From positions 434,001 to 498,000 of the forward strand of contig NZ_CP082247.1 in assembly GCF_019879105.1 (NCBI RefSeq): a stretch of DNA of 64,000 nucleotides, written 5' to 3'. Source of the DNA: Natrinema sp. SYSU A 869. Its GTDB lineage: Archaea; Halobacteriota; Halobacteria; Halobacteriales; Natrialbaceae. Each line of letters starts with the position of its first letter. Position 1 is the stretch's first letter. The notes below the pieces were generated by a model. That model saw nothing but the letters and a program-made list of their open reading frames with translations. It made no database searches and had not been told where the DNA came from. The position numbers were made by a program, and so were the translations under genes. Below are positions 36,593 through 47,743 of the stretch, in pieces.

Positions 36593-36793
36593 GTCATGCT
36601 CGTATTCTTCCGGGACAATCAAGACGCGATCGGCACGTCTAGAGACAGCGTGTCGGTATGACTTTTGCTAGGGCTTGTTGCAGCAGGGTAGCATTTGTAT
36701 TGTAGATGCTGATTTTCCGACTATTCGTGCATTATTTTCACTAAACCATTAGCAAATGTATAGTCCCGCACTGTAGTCTGTTGACAGCACCCT

Positions 36794-37555
36794 ATGGGGG
36801 CCATCACGACTATCGATGACGAGACTCGCCGTCAGATCACGGAACATTATCGGACATACACTGAGACGTATCAGCAGATCTGGTCACAGCTCGATACGAT
36901 TCACGATCGGCTCAATACTACCGATATTGAGGGAAAATCCGCCTACCTCCAGTTATCATATATAAACGCCGTCATCAGTATTCAGACACCGGTTGACAGG
37001 CACGAAGAATCACTCCGGAAACTCATGAATGACCGTAATCTCGAGACTGCACTCGAATCCGTGAACTACCGGCGAAAGAAACTGGATAGTATTCAGCAAA
37101 GCCTGGACCAGAATACCGTGTGGAGGAATCTGGCATCAATGCTGGAAAATAAAGACGTGAGTTCTGCACACGAAACCGCACTAGATCGTCTTCGACTCGT
37201 CGGAACGGTCAAGACTCCGTTTCTGTTTGCAACACTCGGGTATACGGAGAAAATGTGTATCGACGGTAACGAAGCCAATCTTATGGGGATGGACCGGACG
37301 CCCCAGACGGACGATATCGATCGCTACGAACAACTTTGTCAAGAGATCTGCAGTGAATTCCCCGCGCTGAGCGAGGAATTAGATCCGTTTCACCTCCATT
37401 GGGTTATTTTCGATTGGCAACGACATCCGAACACCAATAAAGAACCACAAGATGAGCAACAACAAGCCGACCCAATCACGCACCATGATGCGTGGTTTGA
37501 CGCTGCACTGCGTGACACAGCTGCGATTCAACGACGAATGGAATCAATTGTATAG
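36794..37555 (+). CDS. Possible HhH-GPD/OGG-fold DNA glycosylase-like protein
   Basis: The 253-residue protein is largely helical. The region LRLVGTVKTPFLFATLGYTE, then MCIDGNEANLMGMD, resembles the helix and loop following the helix-hairpin-helix of OGG-type glycosylases (G-x-VKTPF, C-x-D-x-N). ELDPFHLHWVIFDWQRH near 215 recalls the C-terminal helix of that fold. No confident catalytic Asp was pinned. The gene lies between McrBC and the methylase-ATPase set, all in a defence island, so a glycosylase acting on modified bases is an attractive idea. It is convergent with the small gene at 37608. The family call is from memory of sequence style and needs a profile search. Confidence 0.5.
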   Translation: MGAITTIDDETRRQITEHYRTYTETYQQIWSQLDTIHDRLNTTDIEGKSAYLQLSYINAVISIQTPVDRHEESLRKLMNDRNLETALESVNYRRKKLDSIQQSLDQNTVWRNLASMLENKDVSSAHETALDRLRLVGTVKTPFLFATLGYTEKMCIDGNEANLMGMDRTPQTDDIDRYEQLCQEICSEFPALSEELDPFHLHWVIFDWQRHPNTNKEPQDEQQQADPITHHDAWFDAALRDTAAIQRRMESIV

Positions 37556-37607
37556 CCCTTAGTATGAATCTCGGACTCCTCTATCCGAACCGATCGACTC
37601 ACCTGCA

Positions 37608-37991
37608 TTAGAACGGTGCAACGAGCCAATCACCCTTCCCCTTCCGATCGAGTTGGGGGCCGAAGATATCCTGTAGTGGATACAGTTCATCGTTGTATCG
37701 CAGGTCGTAGGTCTTCCCCTTTCGATGGAACGAGCCCTCGACGACGAACTGGACTGTGGGACTCTGGTATTCAAGATCGTTCGCCCGCCGATCCATCGAT
37801 CGCCCGAGTTCTGCGGCACCCTCGCCCTCTTCGAAGGCGGCACCAAGCCCGACTACGCTGACCGTCTCCGGGACATCGTCGTTTTCGAGTCGCTGGACGA
37901 ACTCCTCGATCGGCATCTGGTGCTCGAACGTCTCGTATTCACCCGCGACGACGACGTTGTACCGTCCCGGAATTTGACCTGGCCCTGCCAT
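37608..37991 (-). CDS. 127-residue partner of the methylase operon
   Basis: The start is the Met of AGPGQIPGRY, two bases after the methylase stop. The protein is mostly beta (YNVVVAGEYETFEHQM, SPTVQFVVEGSFHRKGKTYD) and ends GDWLVAPF. It is the last gene of the minus-strand set DUF499 ATPase - methylase - this gene. In related bacterial systems a small DUF3780 protein takes this place; I cannot confirm homology. A longer frame upstream is an Arg-rich shadow of the methylase. Confidence 0.6.
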   Translation of the reverse strand: MAGPGQIPGRYNVVVAGEYETFEHQMPIEEFVQRLENDDVPETVSVVGLGAAFEEGEGAAELGRSMDRRANDLEYQSPTVQFVVEGSFHRKGKTYDLRYNDELYPLQDIFGPQLDRKGKGDWLVAPF

Positions 37992-37993
37992 GG

Positions 37994-40653
37994 TTAGTAA
38001 CTCGTGATGTCTCGATCGCCGAGGACGCGCGTGTAGGTGTCGTCGCCGGTGACGTCGGCGAGTCGGCCGGCGAGTTCGCGCAGGTCGTCGTCGACATCCC
38101 ACTTGTCGACGTAGTTCTGGACCGCCTGTCCTTTCTCGTAGCGATACCGAAGGAACTGGAGTTTGTCGAGGTTCGAGAGGTGGTCGTCGGAGTCGCCATT
38201 GACGCGCTCCTGGATGTACGCCTGGCGCTTCTCGTTGTCCCAGGTGCCGAGTTCGAAGCCGTCGTCCTGGTTGTAGAGGCGCATCTCCGTGAGCTCCTCG
38301 GGCGTGGCGTTGGTCCCGCGGCAAAGCTTGTTGACGTCGTCATAGGAGACGTTCGACGTGTCCAGCAGGTCGATGAACACGTCCTCGACGCCGATGTCGC
38401 TGGCCTCCTGGATGATGCCGTAGATCTCCTGGACGACCTCCTTTGCGGACATGATCTCGCCGTCGCGCTGGACCTTCCCGTGGTGTTTGGAGTACTCGCG
38501 GAAACATGCGCCCATCTCCATCACGCCGATGTCTCCGCGGGAGAGGTCACGGTTCTCTTCAAGTTGCTTGCGGGTGCGTCGGGCCGTGCGGTAGATGTCG
38601 CGGCGAAGGGAGTTCCATGATGTGGGTTCGGTGTCGTCGATGGGGCGGGCGACGACCACGATGTCAAACGAGACTGCTTCTCCCGTGATGAATTTGTTAA
38701 TGTCTGCTGTAAGCGGATATGTCGCCGTCACTTCGAAGCCGACGTTACAGAGCGACTCAAGGAGTTCACCCCACGATTCAGAGTCGCTGTGGTGGTAGGT
38801 GAACGTGAGCGATCCATCGTCTTTGAGTGCACGCTTGATGACTGAGAAAGCCTGACTGAGTTCTGATTCGAAATCCTTGGCAGTTTTGTCAAGGAATGGA
38901 TTCGTGACGATGGATTCAGCGCGTGGGGTTTTTTCTTTATCAAACCCGGGATACTCGTCTTGAAGAAGAATCTTTTGCCAGACGTAGAAGTAATCCGCCA
39001 CCTCCGAATACATAATGTTATCGTAATATGGAGGATCAGTGATGACGGCGTCAAACTCATCTTCGTAGTTGAGGGTCCGCATGTCGCCCTGATTGATAAT
39101 GAAATCTCCTCCCGCTGAGTGCGCAAATGGGGATGTTTTCTTGTTTTCACCACCGGTCACAAATCGTTCAGTAGGACTGTTTGCATATTCGACACCACTC
39201 AACACCATGTCCCACATGGCGGTGAAAGTACCACTCCCAAACTCGGCACCCCAGATATTATTCTCGATGGGATATGTTGGAGGATCAAATGAATTCGTCC
39301 GGAAAAGATCACCTATCTTGTTGTGTGACGTATTATACGAAACCATCATATTGGAATATCTTAGAGATTCAGAGACGGCCATAAGAAGGAACTCCCGGTG
39401 ATTTTTCGAACTGACTTCGTCAACCGATTTCAGTAATTTCGATAGACACAGAAGCTGACGAGTGGAAAACATATCTGTCCACTCCTTGTAACCATGATCA
39501 AACACCGGGTTTCGCTCGGAGGTCATGTGGCCGGGTGGAATTTCCTCGTTAGGGACGTATTCGTGGAGTTCTTTACTCTCCTCCCACTCACGCTCGGCCT
39601 CTCCGAAGAGCTCTTTATCGAACTCTTTGGCTTCCTTGTACCCTTTGTGTGCGGATTTCGGCTCGCCGGCGTCGTCGCAGTGTTCGCAGTAGTATTCTAA
39701 TGCGTAAAGCCGCAAATCGTATCCACCCTGCTCCTGAATCGCGTCCGTAATTCTGTACTTCTGTCCACAATCAGGGCAATTATACTTCCCACCCCGCGAA
39801 ACGTTCCCTTCCTTTGGAACGAAGCCATGTCCACAGTCGTTACAGATACTTTCTGACTGCCAATCGTCTACTACCGTAACTGCACCACAATCCGGGCAGA
39901 GAACGTTGTACCCTGGGTCGTCGGCATACCGTTCTTTCGCCACACGGTAATCCTTGAAAAGCGGGACAGTATGCCCACAAGAGACGCAGTCCAGTTCCTT
40001 CACCCAAAGTTGTACATCACGTCCGCCTGATGATCCCCGTTCGGACAGGTCGTCTTGTAGTACTGCGTGATCTCGTCAGCGACGTCATCCTTCACCTGCT
40101 CGAAGGCTTCCTCAAGATCTTCGACGTCGGTCTGGCCGGCTTCAAGTTCCTTCTTCGTGACGAACCACGCGACGGGGTTCAGGTCGTTCCCGACGACCTC
40201 CGCGCCAAAACGGGAGGCCTCAACGAGCGATGTACCGCCGCCCATGAACGGGTCAAGGATCTTCTTGTCTTCGATGCGGACATCCTTCGGGTAGAGTTCC
40301 CAGAGGCTCTCCGGGTCAGTCATATCCACGCGTTCGAGCAGTGAGGTGACATCAAGGTCGGACTCACCGTCGGCGTCGTCGCCGTAGGCTGCGAGCGTTT
40401 CGCCCTCGTGACCCGGTTCGTAGACGGAGACCTTCTCCGGGTCGTCGAGTAGCGTGTACAGAGAGATCGTACGGAAAACACAACCCAGACGGCGAGCCCA
40501 CCACTTGTGCATCGTATAGATTGGGCGATAGTGCATTTTTGCTCGCCCTTCCTTCTCCGCGATCTCGTTCACCCGCTCGATCGGGAACCCCCGTTCGATC
40601 GGCAGTTCCGTTCGGTCCGATTCGTCATCTGACTGTTGGATTTCCTTAGACAT
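37994..40653 (-). pseudogene. DUF1156-type DNA methyltransferase, one frameshift
   Basis: The N-terminal part contains ERVNEIAEKEGRAK and IYTMHKWWARRLGCVFRT (DUF1156) and the SAM-binding motif ILDPFMGGGTSLVEA. It stops at DVMYNFG*, but the next frame continues VKELDCVSCGHTVPLF. One added T in the T3 run (plus-strand AAA at 40006-40008) gives YNFWVKELDC and an 886-residue protein. The middle holds four CxxC zinc knuckles (CVSCG, CPDCG, CNDCG, CPDCG). The catalytic motif is AVITDPPYYDNIMYSE (DPPY, amino-methyltransferase class). Such methylases occur with DUF499 ATPases and helicases in anti-phage islands and may mark self DNA. Translation as two coupled pieces (ATGA overlap) cannot be excluded. 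Confidence 0.85.
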
Positions 40654-40655
40654 AA

Positions 40656-43600
40656 CTATAACTCGAAACTAATCTCGATTTTCAGGCTCGACGCCGCGTC
40701 CGGCATCCGCTCGAACAGATCCTGAACCTTAGTGAACTCTTGCCCCGATCGCAGCGTCAGGTTCACCTGTGTACGCTCGACTTCGGCAGTTCCCTGCAGT
40801 GTTCCAGGCACGCCTTCCTTATCCGGAAGCATGAACGTCACGTCGCCGTAATCGACAGTCCCTCCCTGTTTCTTATCGCGCCACTTGCGACGCAGTTCCG
40901 CGACGTCGTCGCCAGTGAACTCGAACCGCCATCCGCCTCCTCCGCTGTCGGGAATACGGAACGGATAACCCGGCACCCAGTCGGCTGCATCGTCCGACCC
41001 CGTTGGGCCGACGACGTACGCGGGATCATCCTCACGACCCAGGTTTTCCAGGAGGAACGTCTCCACCATCGCCTCAGTGACGGTGCTGTCGAACCGATCG
41101 CAGATTTTGTTCACCGTGAACTGACTCCCAGACTCGCGGTCCGCAATGTAGTCGAGGATCTTCGTCCTGATCCGATCGGTCACCGTCGGCACGAGCTTGA
41201 CAGTCGCCGGATCGCGATCGCCGAGCGATTCGAGGTACCGTCCGCCGGCCTCCAAGACGTACTCGTCGACCAGGAAGTCGTTCACCGCCTCGCGGGCAGC
41301 GTTTTCGGTCTCGTCTGGTGGGAGGAAGACCGTCTCGTCGGCGCGGATTTCGCCGATGATCGTCTCGAGGGTGGCGTATCCGTCCTGATCGATCTTCGCT
41401 TCAATCTGCTCGGCGAGCTGTGTCGTACCCACTTCCGTCGCACTGCTAATGTCTCGCAGCGTCGCATCCGACTGTGGCTTGTCGAGGATCTCGTTCCCGC
41501 GGATGACGATGTACTGGTCCTCGTGACCCAATCGACCGATAGCCCGCATCACTACGTCGTGACTGTCCCCATCGATCCACACCTCACCGTCCTCGAGCAA
41601 TTCGAGTTCGAAGTCGCCAATATCAATCGCAGTGGTACCGCTTCCGAAGCGCTGTCGCAGTTCTTGCTCGACGTCGTCGACGCCCCACGTCTTCACCGCG
41701 TCCGTTCTGACGAGTACCGTGTCGAGTGAACTCCCCGAGAGGTCGTCCCGGAACCCACCGGAGTCCCGAGCCAGCACCGGCTTGTCCTGCACTGCCTCAA
41801 CTGTTGCGTTGAGAACGTCGTTTGCGCTGCCCGGGATCGGGAGTTGTGGCGTTCGCAGGAACTCCTCGTAGACGCTCTCGATCGCAATCTCACCTTTTCG
41901 ATCGAGCAGATCCTCGACGATCGTCCAGACATGACTCCGGAGGTCGAAGGGGTCGGCGGCCGCAGCGTTAGCGATATTTGTCGAGTTGAGTTCATCGTCG
42001 CCGCCGACGAACACGTCGAGATCCATCGGTGCGGCCAGGTCGAACTCATTTAGGAGATCGTTCCCGTCAATGACCTCTCCGTAGAGGAGCTGCAGTTCCT
42101 CGCGAAGCTCGTTCTCTTCTTGGGCCTTCATTTCGCGGATCGACTCCCGAATTTCGTCATCGAGAGAGTCATCCGCGAGCACTTGCCGTGATCCTTCGAT
42201 ATACCGCGCCTTGTCGATGTACCGTGTTCCCGACTCAATCGCCTTCTCGCCGGCTGGCTGGACGAATACGAGCGTGTTTCGCCACTCTCGCCCTCGCCCG
42301 TCGTTCGTGATAACGCGTTTTATCTCGTCTTGGATCCACTGACTGTCCTTGACGACGACCGTGATATCCCGATCGTCGGGAACGTTCTGAATGTCATCGG
42401 TGCGGAAGCCAACGGGATGCGCACTCGATCCGAAAATCTCTCCCACAATGTCAGCGATTTCGGCCTTGGCCGATCGTTCGGAGACGTCGACAGCGGCATT
42501 CCTGATGAGGGCGTTCGGGTTCTGTCGATCGCGGATGGCGTACTTTCCGTTGAGTTTGTGCAAGTGCCACGCGACCCCGTGCAGTCGTTCGAGGTTGAGC
42601 ACGACGTCCGAAATTAGATTTCCTGTTTCGTACGTCCCCATAATAATCTCCGAGGTGTCCGCCCCCTCGCCCTCGCTGGGCTTGAGCGAATAGAGAAGGA
42701 TCGTATTTAGGATACGACGGCCGTGAGGGACATCGTCCTCGTCAATGCGGTTTTTGATATCGCCTGTTGCCGCATTGAGCCGTTCATAGTTGATTTTCGC
42801 GAGCTCATCCTCGAACTCGATGGCGTCGATATCGCCATGTGTGATGAGATCGGTCTTGTCTCGCATCTCGAGGAGAACCTTCGAGAAGAGGTAGATCATC
42901 CCACGTGTATTTTGGTTGCCGTCGTCGGCATAGTACCGAGTCTCGAGGGCATCTAGAAGGACAGGATGGAAGGGATAGAGATCGTGCATATCCGACAGCA
43001 GGCCATCGGGGACATCGACGTGACCTTCGGCGTCGTTGTAGGCGTCGTAGTATCCGTTGACGATCTCGCGTGCAGCGGACTCGTCGACGGAATCGATCAG
43101 GCGGTGTCGAAGGACCTCGCGTTTGTCCACCTGATTGTTCATATTGACCTCGACAGCTTGCTCGCGATTCAGGATCTCGTGAACCTCGGATTCCTCGCGA
43201 AGCACGGAGACGATCGTGTAGAGTTCGAGATCGGAGAGTGCAGTCGATTCCAGCAGTGCCTGGAGGAAGCCCTTATTTGCGCTTTTGCGGTCACCGCTGA
43301 GCGTGTCGAACCAGTCCTCGAGTTCGTCGACGATGAAGGCGACCGTACTGTCTCCTACAGCTTCCCTGATCGTCTTCATGTCCGGATAGCCGCCCGACTC
43401 GTACGTATCGGACTCGTACTCAACCGCCTCGAAGAATGGCTCCCAGAGATGCTCGTACTGCTCGTTTTGCATCGAAACCGTGACCGGGACGGCATCTTCT
43501 GGGAGGGAATCTGCAACCCCCTCAATTTCGCCATCGGCCCACGCGCTAGCAGTGTGGGGATTGGCAAACAGTGGTAGAGAGCGACCATTTGGTGAGACTT

Positions 43601-43864
43601 TCCACTCCCATACGGTCCGTAGAGAATGTGGGTGCCACGGGGATCCTCTCCGGTCAAGGAATCGCGAAGGATCGTGAGAGCCTCTCGAAGTCCACGAGTC
43701 ATCAAGGTACGCTCGAAAAAGAGCTCGGCGTCGGATTCGAACTCGCTCTCGTCATCGACATTGTAGAGCTTTACTTGTCCGTCGATTTGCCCTTCTTCCC
43801 GGAGTTCACGGCTCAGCGTAACCGTATCGGTAATAGTCCGAGACAAAGGATCAGTCTGAGACAT
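40656..43864 (-). pseudogene. DUF499-like ATPase (defence-associated), one frameshift
   Basis: Walker A is GTHILYGPYGSGKSHQM at residues 78-94 from the start at SQTDPLSRTI. The frame is lost after ALYHC at the T3 run (plus-strand AAA at 43566-43568); one more T gives CFANPHTASAWADGE and joins the 938-residue remainder. The repaired protein has about 1069 residues. Its large middle is helical with a motif VAFIVDELEDWFD (Walker B-like). The C-terminus is VNLTLRSGQEFTKV. DUF499 ATPases, like PglY of BREX, are large P-loop proteins of anti-phage systems. The gene precedes the methylase by 2 bases, so they form one operon; the SNF2 helicase is divergent. Confidence 0.85.
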
Positions 43865-44010
43865 TTGACTGTTAAGAATAAGTGTAAGTCAGGTATGGAT
43901 AAGTATTTTGGCCTGTGTTTCTGGCTAACCACCAGACATCTTCCAGATCAATAGTCGACCGGTTCCCTAGGTGCAGAACAAATATAATATAGAACTGAAT
44001 TTTCATACAT

Positions 44011-45761
44011 ATGGATGATTACGACCTCGTCGACGTCGAGGTCACTCACGAGGATACGGATCCACTTCTCGAACGAATACAGGAGGAAAACCGAGGAGAA
44101 CACTTCCATACCGTACAGGCGCTCCGTCTTAAAGCAGGGCAGCCGGACTCCGAACTCCGGTCGCTCACAAAACTCGATGGAGACTCTGTAAAACTTCTCG
44201 AACATCAGGTGGATGCTGCCTATCGAGCGCTGTTCGAGATGGACGGAAAAGCGCTCCTGGCTGATGAAGTCGGGCTCGGGAAGACCATCGAGGTCGGAAT
44301 GATACTCAAAGAGATGCACTACCGGCAGACTGACGACTCGGTACTTATTCTAACACCAGCGCAGCTGGCGAAGCAATGGCAGGGAGAACTGCTGGAGAAA
44401 TTTGGCCTCGACTTCGTTTGCAACTACGATGACGAGTTCGAAGGGTTCGACGCGCACGATTACATCATTGCGAGTATTGATACCGCCAAAAGCGATCGGC
44501 ACCGCGAAACCGTCCTTCGGAAAGACTGGAACGTTCTGGTCCTCGATGAGGCCCATTACATCAAAAACGAAGAAACAGATCGGTACGACCTGATACAAAA
44601 TCTCACCTACGACTACGCCTTCTTCCTCACTGCAACTCCCATTCAAAACGAACTAACCGATCTCTACAATATCATCTCTCTGCTTCGACCCGGACTGTTC
44701 GGTAGTAGAGATACCTTTCATCAGTACTTTGTGAACAAGAGTCAAGAGACGCTTGTCAACCAGAATGAACTGCAGAACCGTCTCAATGAGGTGATGATCA
44801 GAAACAAACGGGTCGACACGGATGTCGATTTCACGGAGCGAAAGATCGATACCCGTACCTTCGAGCTGACACACGAGGAACGACAGCTCTACGAAGCGGT
44901 TTCGGACTATGTGCGTGGAGCGTATAGCGAGGATCAGGGGCAAAAACTGGTACTGATGCTCCTTCAAAAGGAGGTGGTCAGCAGTCCCGCAGCGCTCAAG
45001 GGGACGATCGAGAAGCGACTACACGAGCAATCGGAACTCACGCACGCCGATGAACTGGAGTCGATTCTCGATCTGGTCGATGACATTGAAACCGTCACCA
45101 AACAGGATCGGTTGCTTGATATCGTCGAAGAGGCGCGTGAACACGTCGAAATGGGCCGCGTCATCGTGTTCACCCAGTTCCGAGCAACGCAGCGAGAGAT
45201 TCTGAACCGGCTAACAGCTGAGGGCTACACCGTCCATGCGTTCCATGGTGGACATTCGAGCCAAGAAAAAGAAGACATTGTCGAGAACTTCGAAGAAGAA
45301 GGGGAGTGTTAGTATCGACGGATGCAATGAACGAAGGCCGCAACCTCCAGTTTTGCAATATCATGGTCAACTACGACCTGCCCTGGAACCCGATGAAAGT
45401 AGAACAACGGATTGGACGCATCCATCGGATCGGCCAGAAACGGGAAATCTACGTCTTCAATATGGCGCTTGAGGATACAATTGAAGAGTACGTTCTCGAT
45501 AGGCTTTATCATAAAATTGATTTGTTCCAACAAACTGTCGGCGAGCTGAGTGCAATTCTCACGCGGCTCGAGGAATCCAGCACGAGCTTCGAAGACGAGA
45601 TCTTCGAACGTTTAGTCAAGGCCGATTTGGAGATTGACCTGGAGAACGATTTCGATGCGATGGCCGTCGACCTTCAGGAACAGCGAGAACTCGCTGACAA
45701 GCTCGAGGAATTTAACAACGGCGTATTTGAGGGATTCGATCTGGGGGCGAACGATGACTGA
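44011..45761 (+). pseudogene. SNF2-family helicase, one frameshift
   Basis: All N-terminal SNF2 motifs are intact: motif I LLADEVGLGKTIEVGMI (about 85), Ia LILTPAQLAKQW, motif II VLDEAHYIKNE (about 180), motif III FFLTATPIQN (about 207). The C-terminal lobe starts VIVFTQFRATQREIL. The frame breaks at GEEEGEC* near 45304-45306; one added G restores GEVLVSTDAMNEGRNLQF (motif V) and RIGRIHRIGQKREIYVF (motif VI). The repaired length is about 583 residues. It lacks the long accessory domains of chromatin remodellers and resembles prokaryotic RapA-type or DISARM-type helicases. With the divergent methylase and ATPase it forms a helicase-methylase-ATPase set. Confidence 0.85.
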
Positions 45762-46938
45762 TGCAGCCCTCGAAGTTACGCAATCCGAAGCCGAGCAGTT
45801 CACACAACAGTATCTCGAATCGCTTGGCTGTTCCATCGACATGCGAGGAAAGCAGTGGCTCGTAACTGTCCCCGAGGAAGCTGACACCATAGTGGAGCCT
45901 GGCACGTTAACACTCGTCCCGTCAGCCGATGAAGAAGATTCGGACGAAGACAAGCAATTCCTCCACCCCGAGAGCGCGTTCTTTCAGGAGCTGATCGAGG
46001 AGGCTGCCGATCGTGCACCGATCGGTTCGATGACGCTGACAGCAGACGATGTCGAGATCCGAGTTCCTGACTGGGCAACGGAAAGCAGTGCTGAGGTAGT
46101 CGACACCTCGTTTACACCCTACTACGATCGGACAGCGCTAACTATCCTCTTTCATATAAGCATCGAAACCGTTAGCGAATACCAAACGCAACTCCTTCGC
46201 GCGATTTCGCTCGATGTTCGATCGAACGAACCGCTTCCGGGGATAACGAGGGCCTTTCTCGATCAAACGAAGAAGGGATCTGATCGGTTTCACGAGTGGA
46301 ACGGTGAGCTATCGGCCGACCGAATACGCAATCTTCTCAACTCAGCTGGTGGGAAGATTCGAGAACAGATCCGCCTTACTATCGATGAAATTCACGATGA
46401 CGCATCCCGTGCTGCTGACGCTGAACTCGAAGAGTATCGGCGGTTACAGGAGCAACGTATCGCTGAACTCGAAGAAAAGATCGAGTCGCTAACGGACACT
46501 ATCGACGAATTGAGTGCTACGTTGCAGCAGACGGGTGACGAAGCCGAACGGATGGAAGCCCTTCGGCAGCGGAAGGAACTTAAACAGGAACGTACCGAGC
46601 TCCAGACGGAATTGTCGGAGTTAAACCGTCAGCGTGAGACCGGATTTCCCGAAAAGCAGCGGGAAATTCGTGATCGACACGCTCTAAAAGTTCGTCTTAA
46701 ACCGGTTTCGATAACTCTTGTTAAATACGAAACAGGAGACCTCGTACTCTCACTGGCTACTGATACGGAAGAAGGGTCTATTACCGTCGGATACGGAAGC
46801 GGTGTTGGAGAGACAGAATCAGTAACCTGCGAATTCTGTGACCGGGAGTTAACCGCGAAGAATCCGGTTCAGTTCACCGGAAATTATCTTGGCTGTTCGA
46901 AGTGTAAATCCACGTTCGGCAACAGCTCGTCGTCTTAA
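45754..46938 (+). CDS. Coiled-coil protein with zinc ribbon, partner of SNF2 helicase
   Basis: The start at the Met of TDAALEVTQS overlaps the helicase end by 8 bases. Of 394 residues the first 210 are globular (YLESLGCSIDMRGKQWLVTV, then a domain with LLRAISLDVRSNEPLPG). A coiled coil follows (LEEYRRLQEQRIAELEEKIE ... LQTELSELNRQ). The C-terminus is a zinc ribbon CEFCDRELTAKN ... CSKCKSTFG. It is probably the substrate or DNA-binding partner of the helicase. I do not recognise the N-terminal domain. Confidence 0.75.
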   Translation: MTDAALEVTQSEAEQFTQQYLESLGCSIDMRGKQWLVTVPEEADTIVEPGTLTLVPSADEEDSDEDKQFLHPESAFFQELIEEAADRAPIGSMTLTADDVEIRVPDWATESSAEVVDTSFTPYYDRTALTILFHISIETVSEYQTQLLRAISLDVRSNEPLPGITRAFLDQTKKGSDRFHEWNGELSADRIRNLLNSAGGKIREQIRLTIDEIHDDASRAADAELEEYRRLQEQRIAELEEKIESLTDTIDELSATLQQTGDEAERMEALRQRKELKQERTELQTELSELNRQRETGFPEKQREIRDRHALKVRLKPVSITLVKYETGDLVLSLATDTEEGSITVGYGSGVGETESVTCEFCDRELTAKNPVQFTGNYLGCSKCKSTFGNSSSS

Positions 46939-46947
46939 CCAACATTC

Positions 46948-47084
46948 TAGTGGACCATCCAGTAAATCCGTACCCAGTTGGGGAACTGATAGATGGGGGC
47001 GACTCTTGGCAGCGGAGTGCTCCCCTTGTGTCTGTCATGAGACTCGCTACGTAACCGGTTAGGAACGTACTGGATGGTCCACTA
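46948..47084. mobile_element. 137-base palindromic-ended miniature element
   Basis: The perfect 17-base inverted ends TAGTGGACCATCCAGTA (46948-46964) and TACTGGATGGTCCACTA (47068-47084) enclose a non-coding core. CTAG at both outer borders may reflect the target. The left motif CTAGTGGACCA also occurs at 9477-9488. It sits between the helicase partner and a transposase remnant. Confidence 0.7.
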
Positions 47085-47087
47085 GAG

Positions 47088-47366
47088 TTCCCGCTCGCGG
47101 TTGCTGTCTCCTATTACGCCGGAGATTGCGGAAAACACGATGAGGTCGTCCGAGGATACGTGGCGTGTGATCTGACTGATCGCACGCCCAAGCAGGTCGA
47201 ACAACTCTATCGAAAGCGCTCAGCCATTGAAACAAGCTACCGGGTGTTTGGCGGTATTCCACTAAAGAGGTCGACTTCCCTACCTATACGCCCAGCCATC
47301 ACCCCGATCGTGCTTCGAGGGCCGTCGTCGCCCATCTCTATCGTCTATTCTGGTTTGGATTACTGA
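47088..47366 (+). pseudogene. Transposase C-terminal remnant (IS4-like)
   Basis: The frame reads PLAVAVSYYAGDCGKHDEVV, then YVACDLTDRTPKQVEQLYRK, then RSAIETSYRVF, which matches the YRKR-x-x-IE-T-x-Y motif around the catalytic Glu of IS4-type DDE transposases. After about 47250 the sequence no longer fits. There is no start and no upstream domain, so it is a fragment cut by the neighbouring miniature element. Confidence 0.6.
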
Positions 47367-47743
47367 TGACTACAAGCGTCCACGAAGTCGAGACAGGCGC
47401 TCTTGAACCGCTCCCGATTTCCTTTTCGATGAGAGCATTAATTGGTAGATGTTTCTTATCGCTGGTAAATCGATCCACATCCGTGCCATCAAGGGTCCAC
47501 CCCGATTTGCATATCCGGTGAATACGGGGACGGCGTCGGGCTTCGCAGTTCGTATGCAAGGGGGAGGGGTGTCCTCCGATAGCGGTTACTACGTTACCGC
47601 CTACGAGGCCAGCGCCACCCACACGGAGATCGTTACGGAGACTGTCGAATTGAATGACGTCGCCGTTGGCTCGGTGTGATGTACGTGACATGGTTTTGGT
47701 TTTGATTACAGTTTACAGCGAAACAGTAAAGGGTGTTTGGGGG
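47367..47743 (+). other. Interval with no recognised intact gene
   Basis: Several short frames overlap here without recognisable motifs. It is likely decayed mobile-element sequence between the transposase remnant and the zinc protein gene. Confidence 0.35.

Noticed and set aside
38180-38620. 146-residue plus-strand Val/Leu-rich frame inside the methylase
   Set aside because: Antisense shadow of the acidic methylase coding strand with no start signal or motif.
37608-46938. Calling the methylase-ATPase-helicase set BREX or DISARM
   Set aside because: The ATPase recalls PglY and the helicase recalls DrmD, but no PglZ, BrxC/PglX, DrmA, DrmB or DrmC genes are present.
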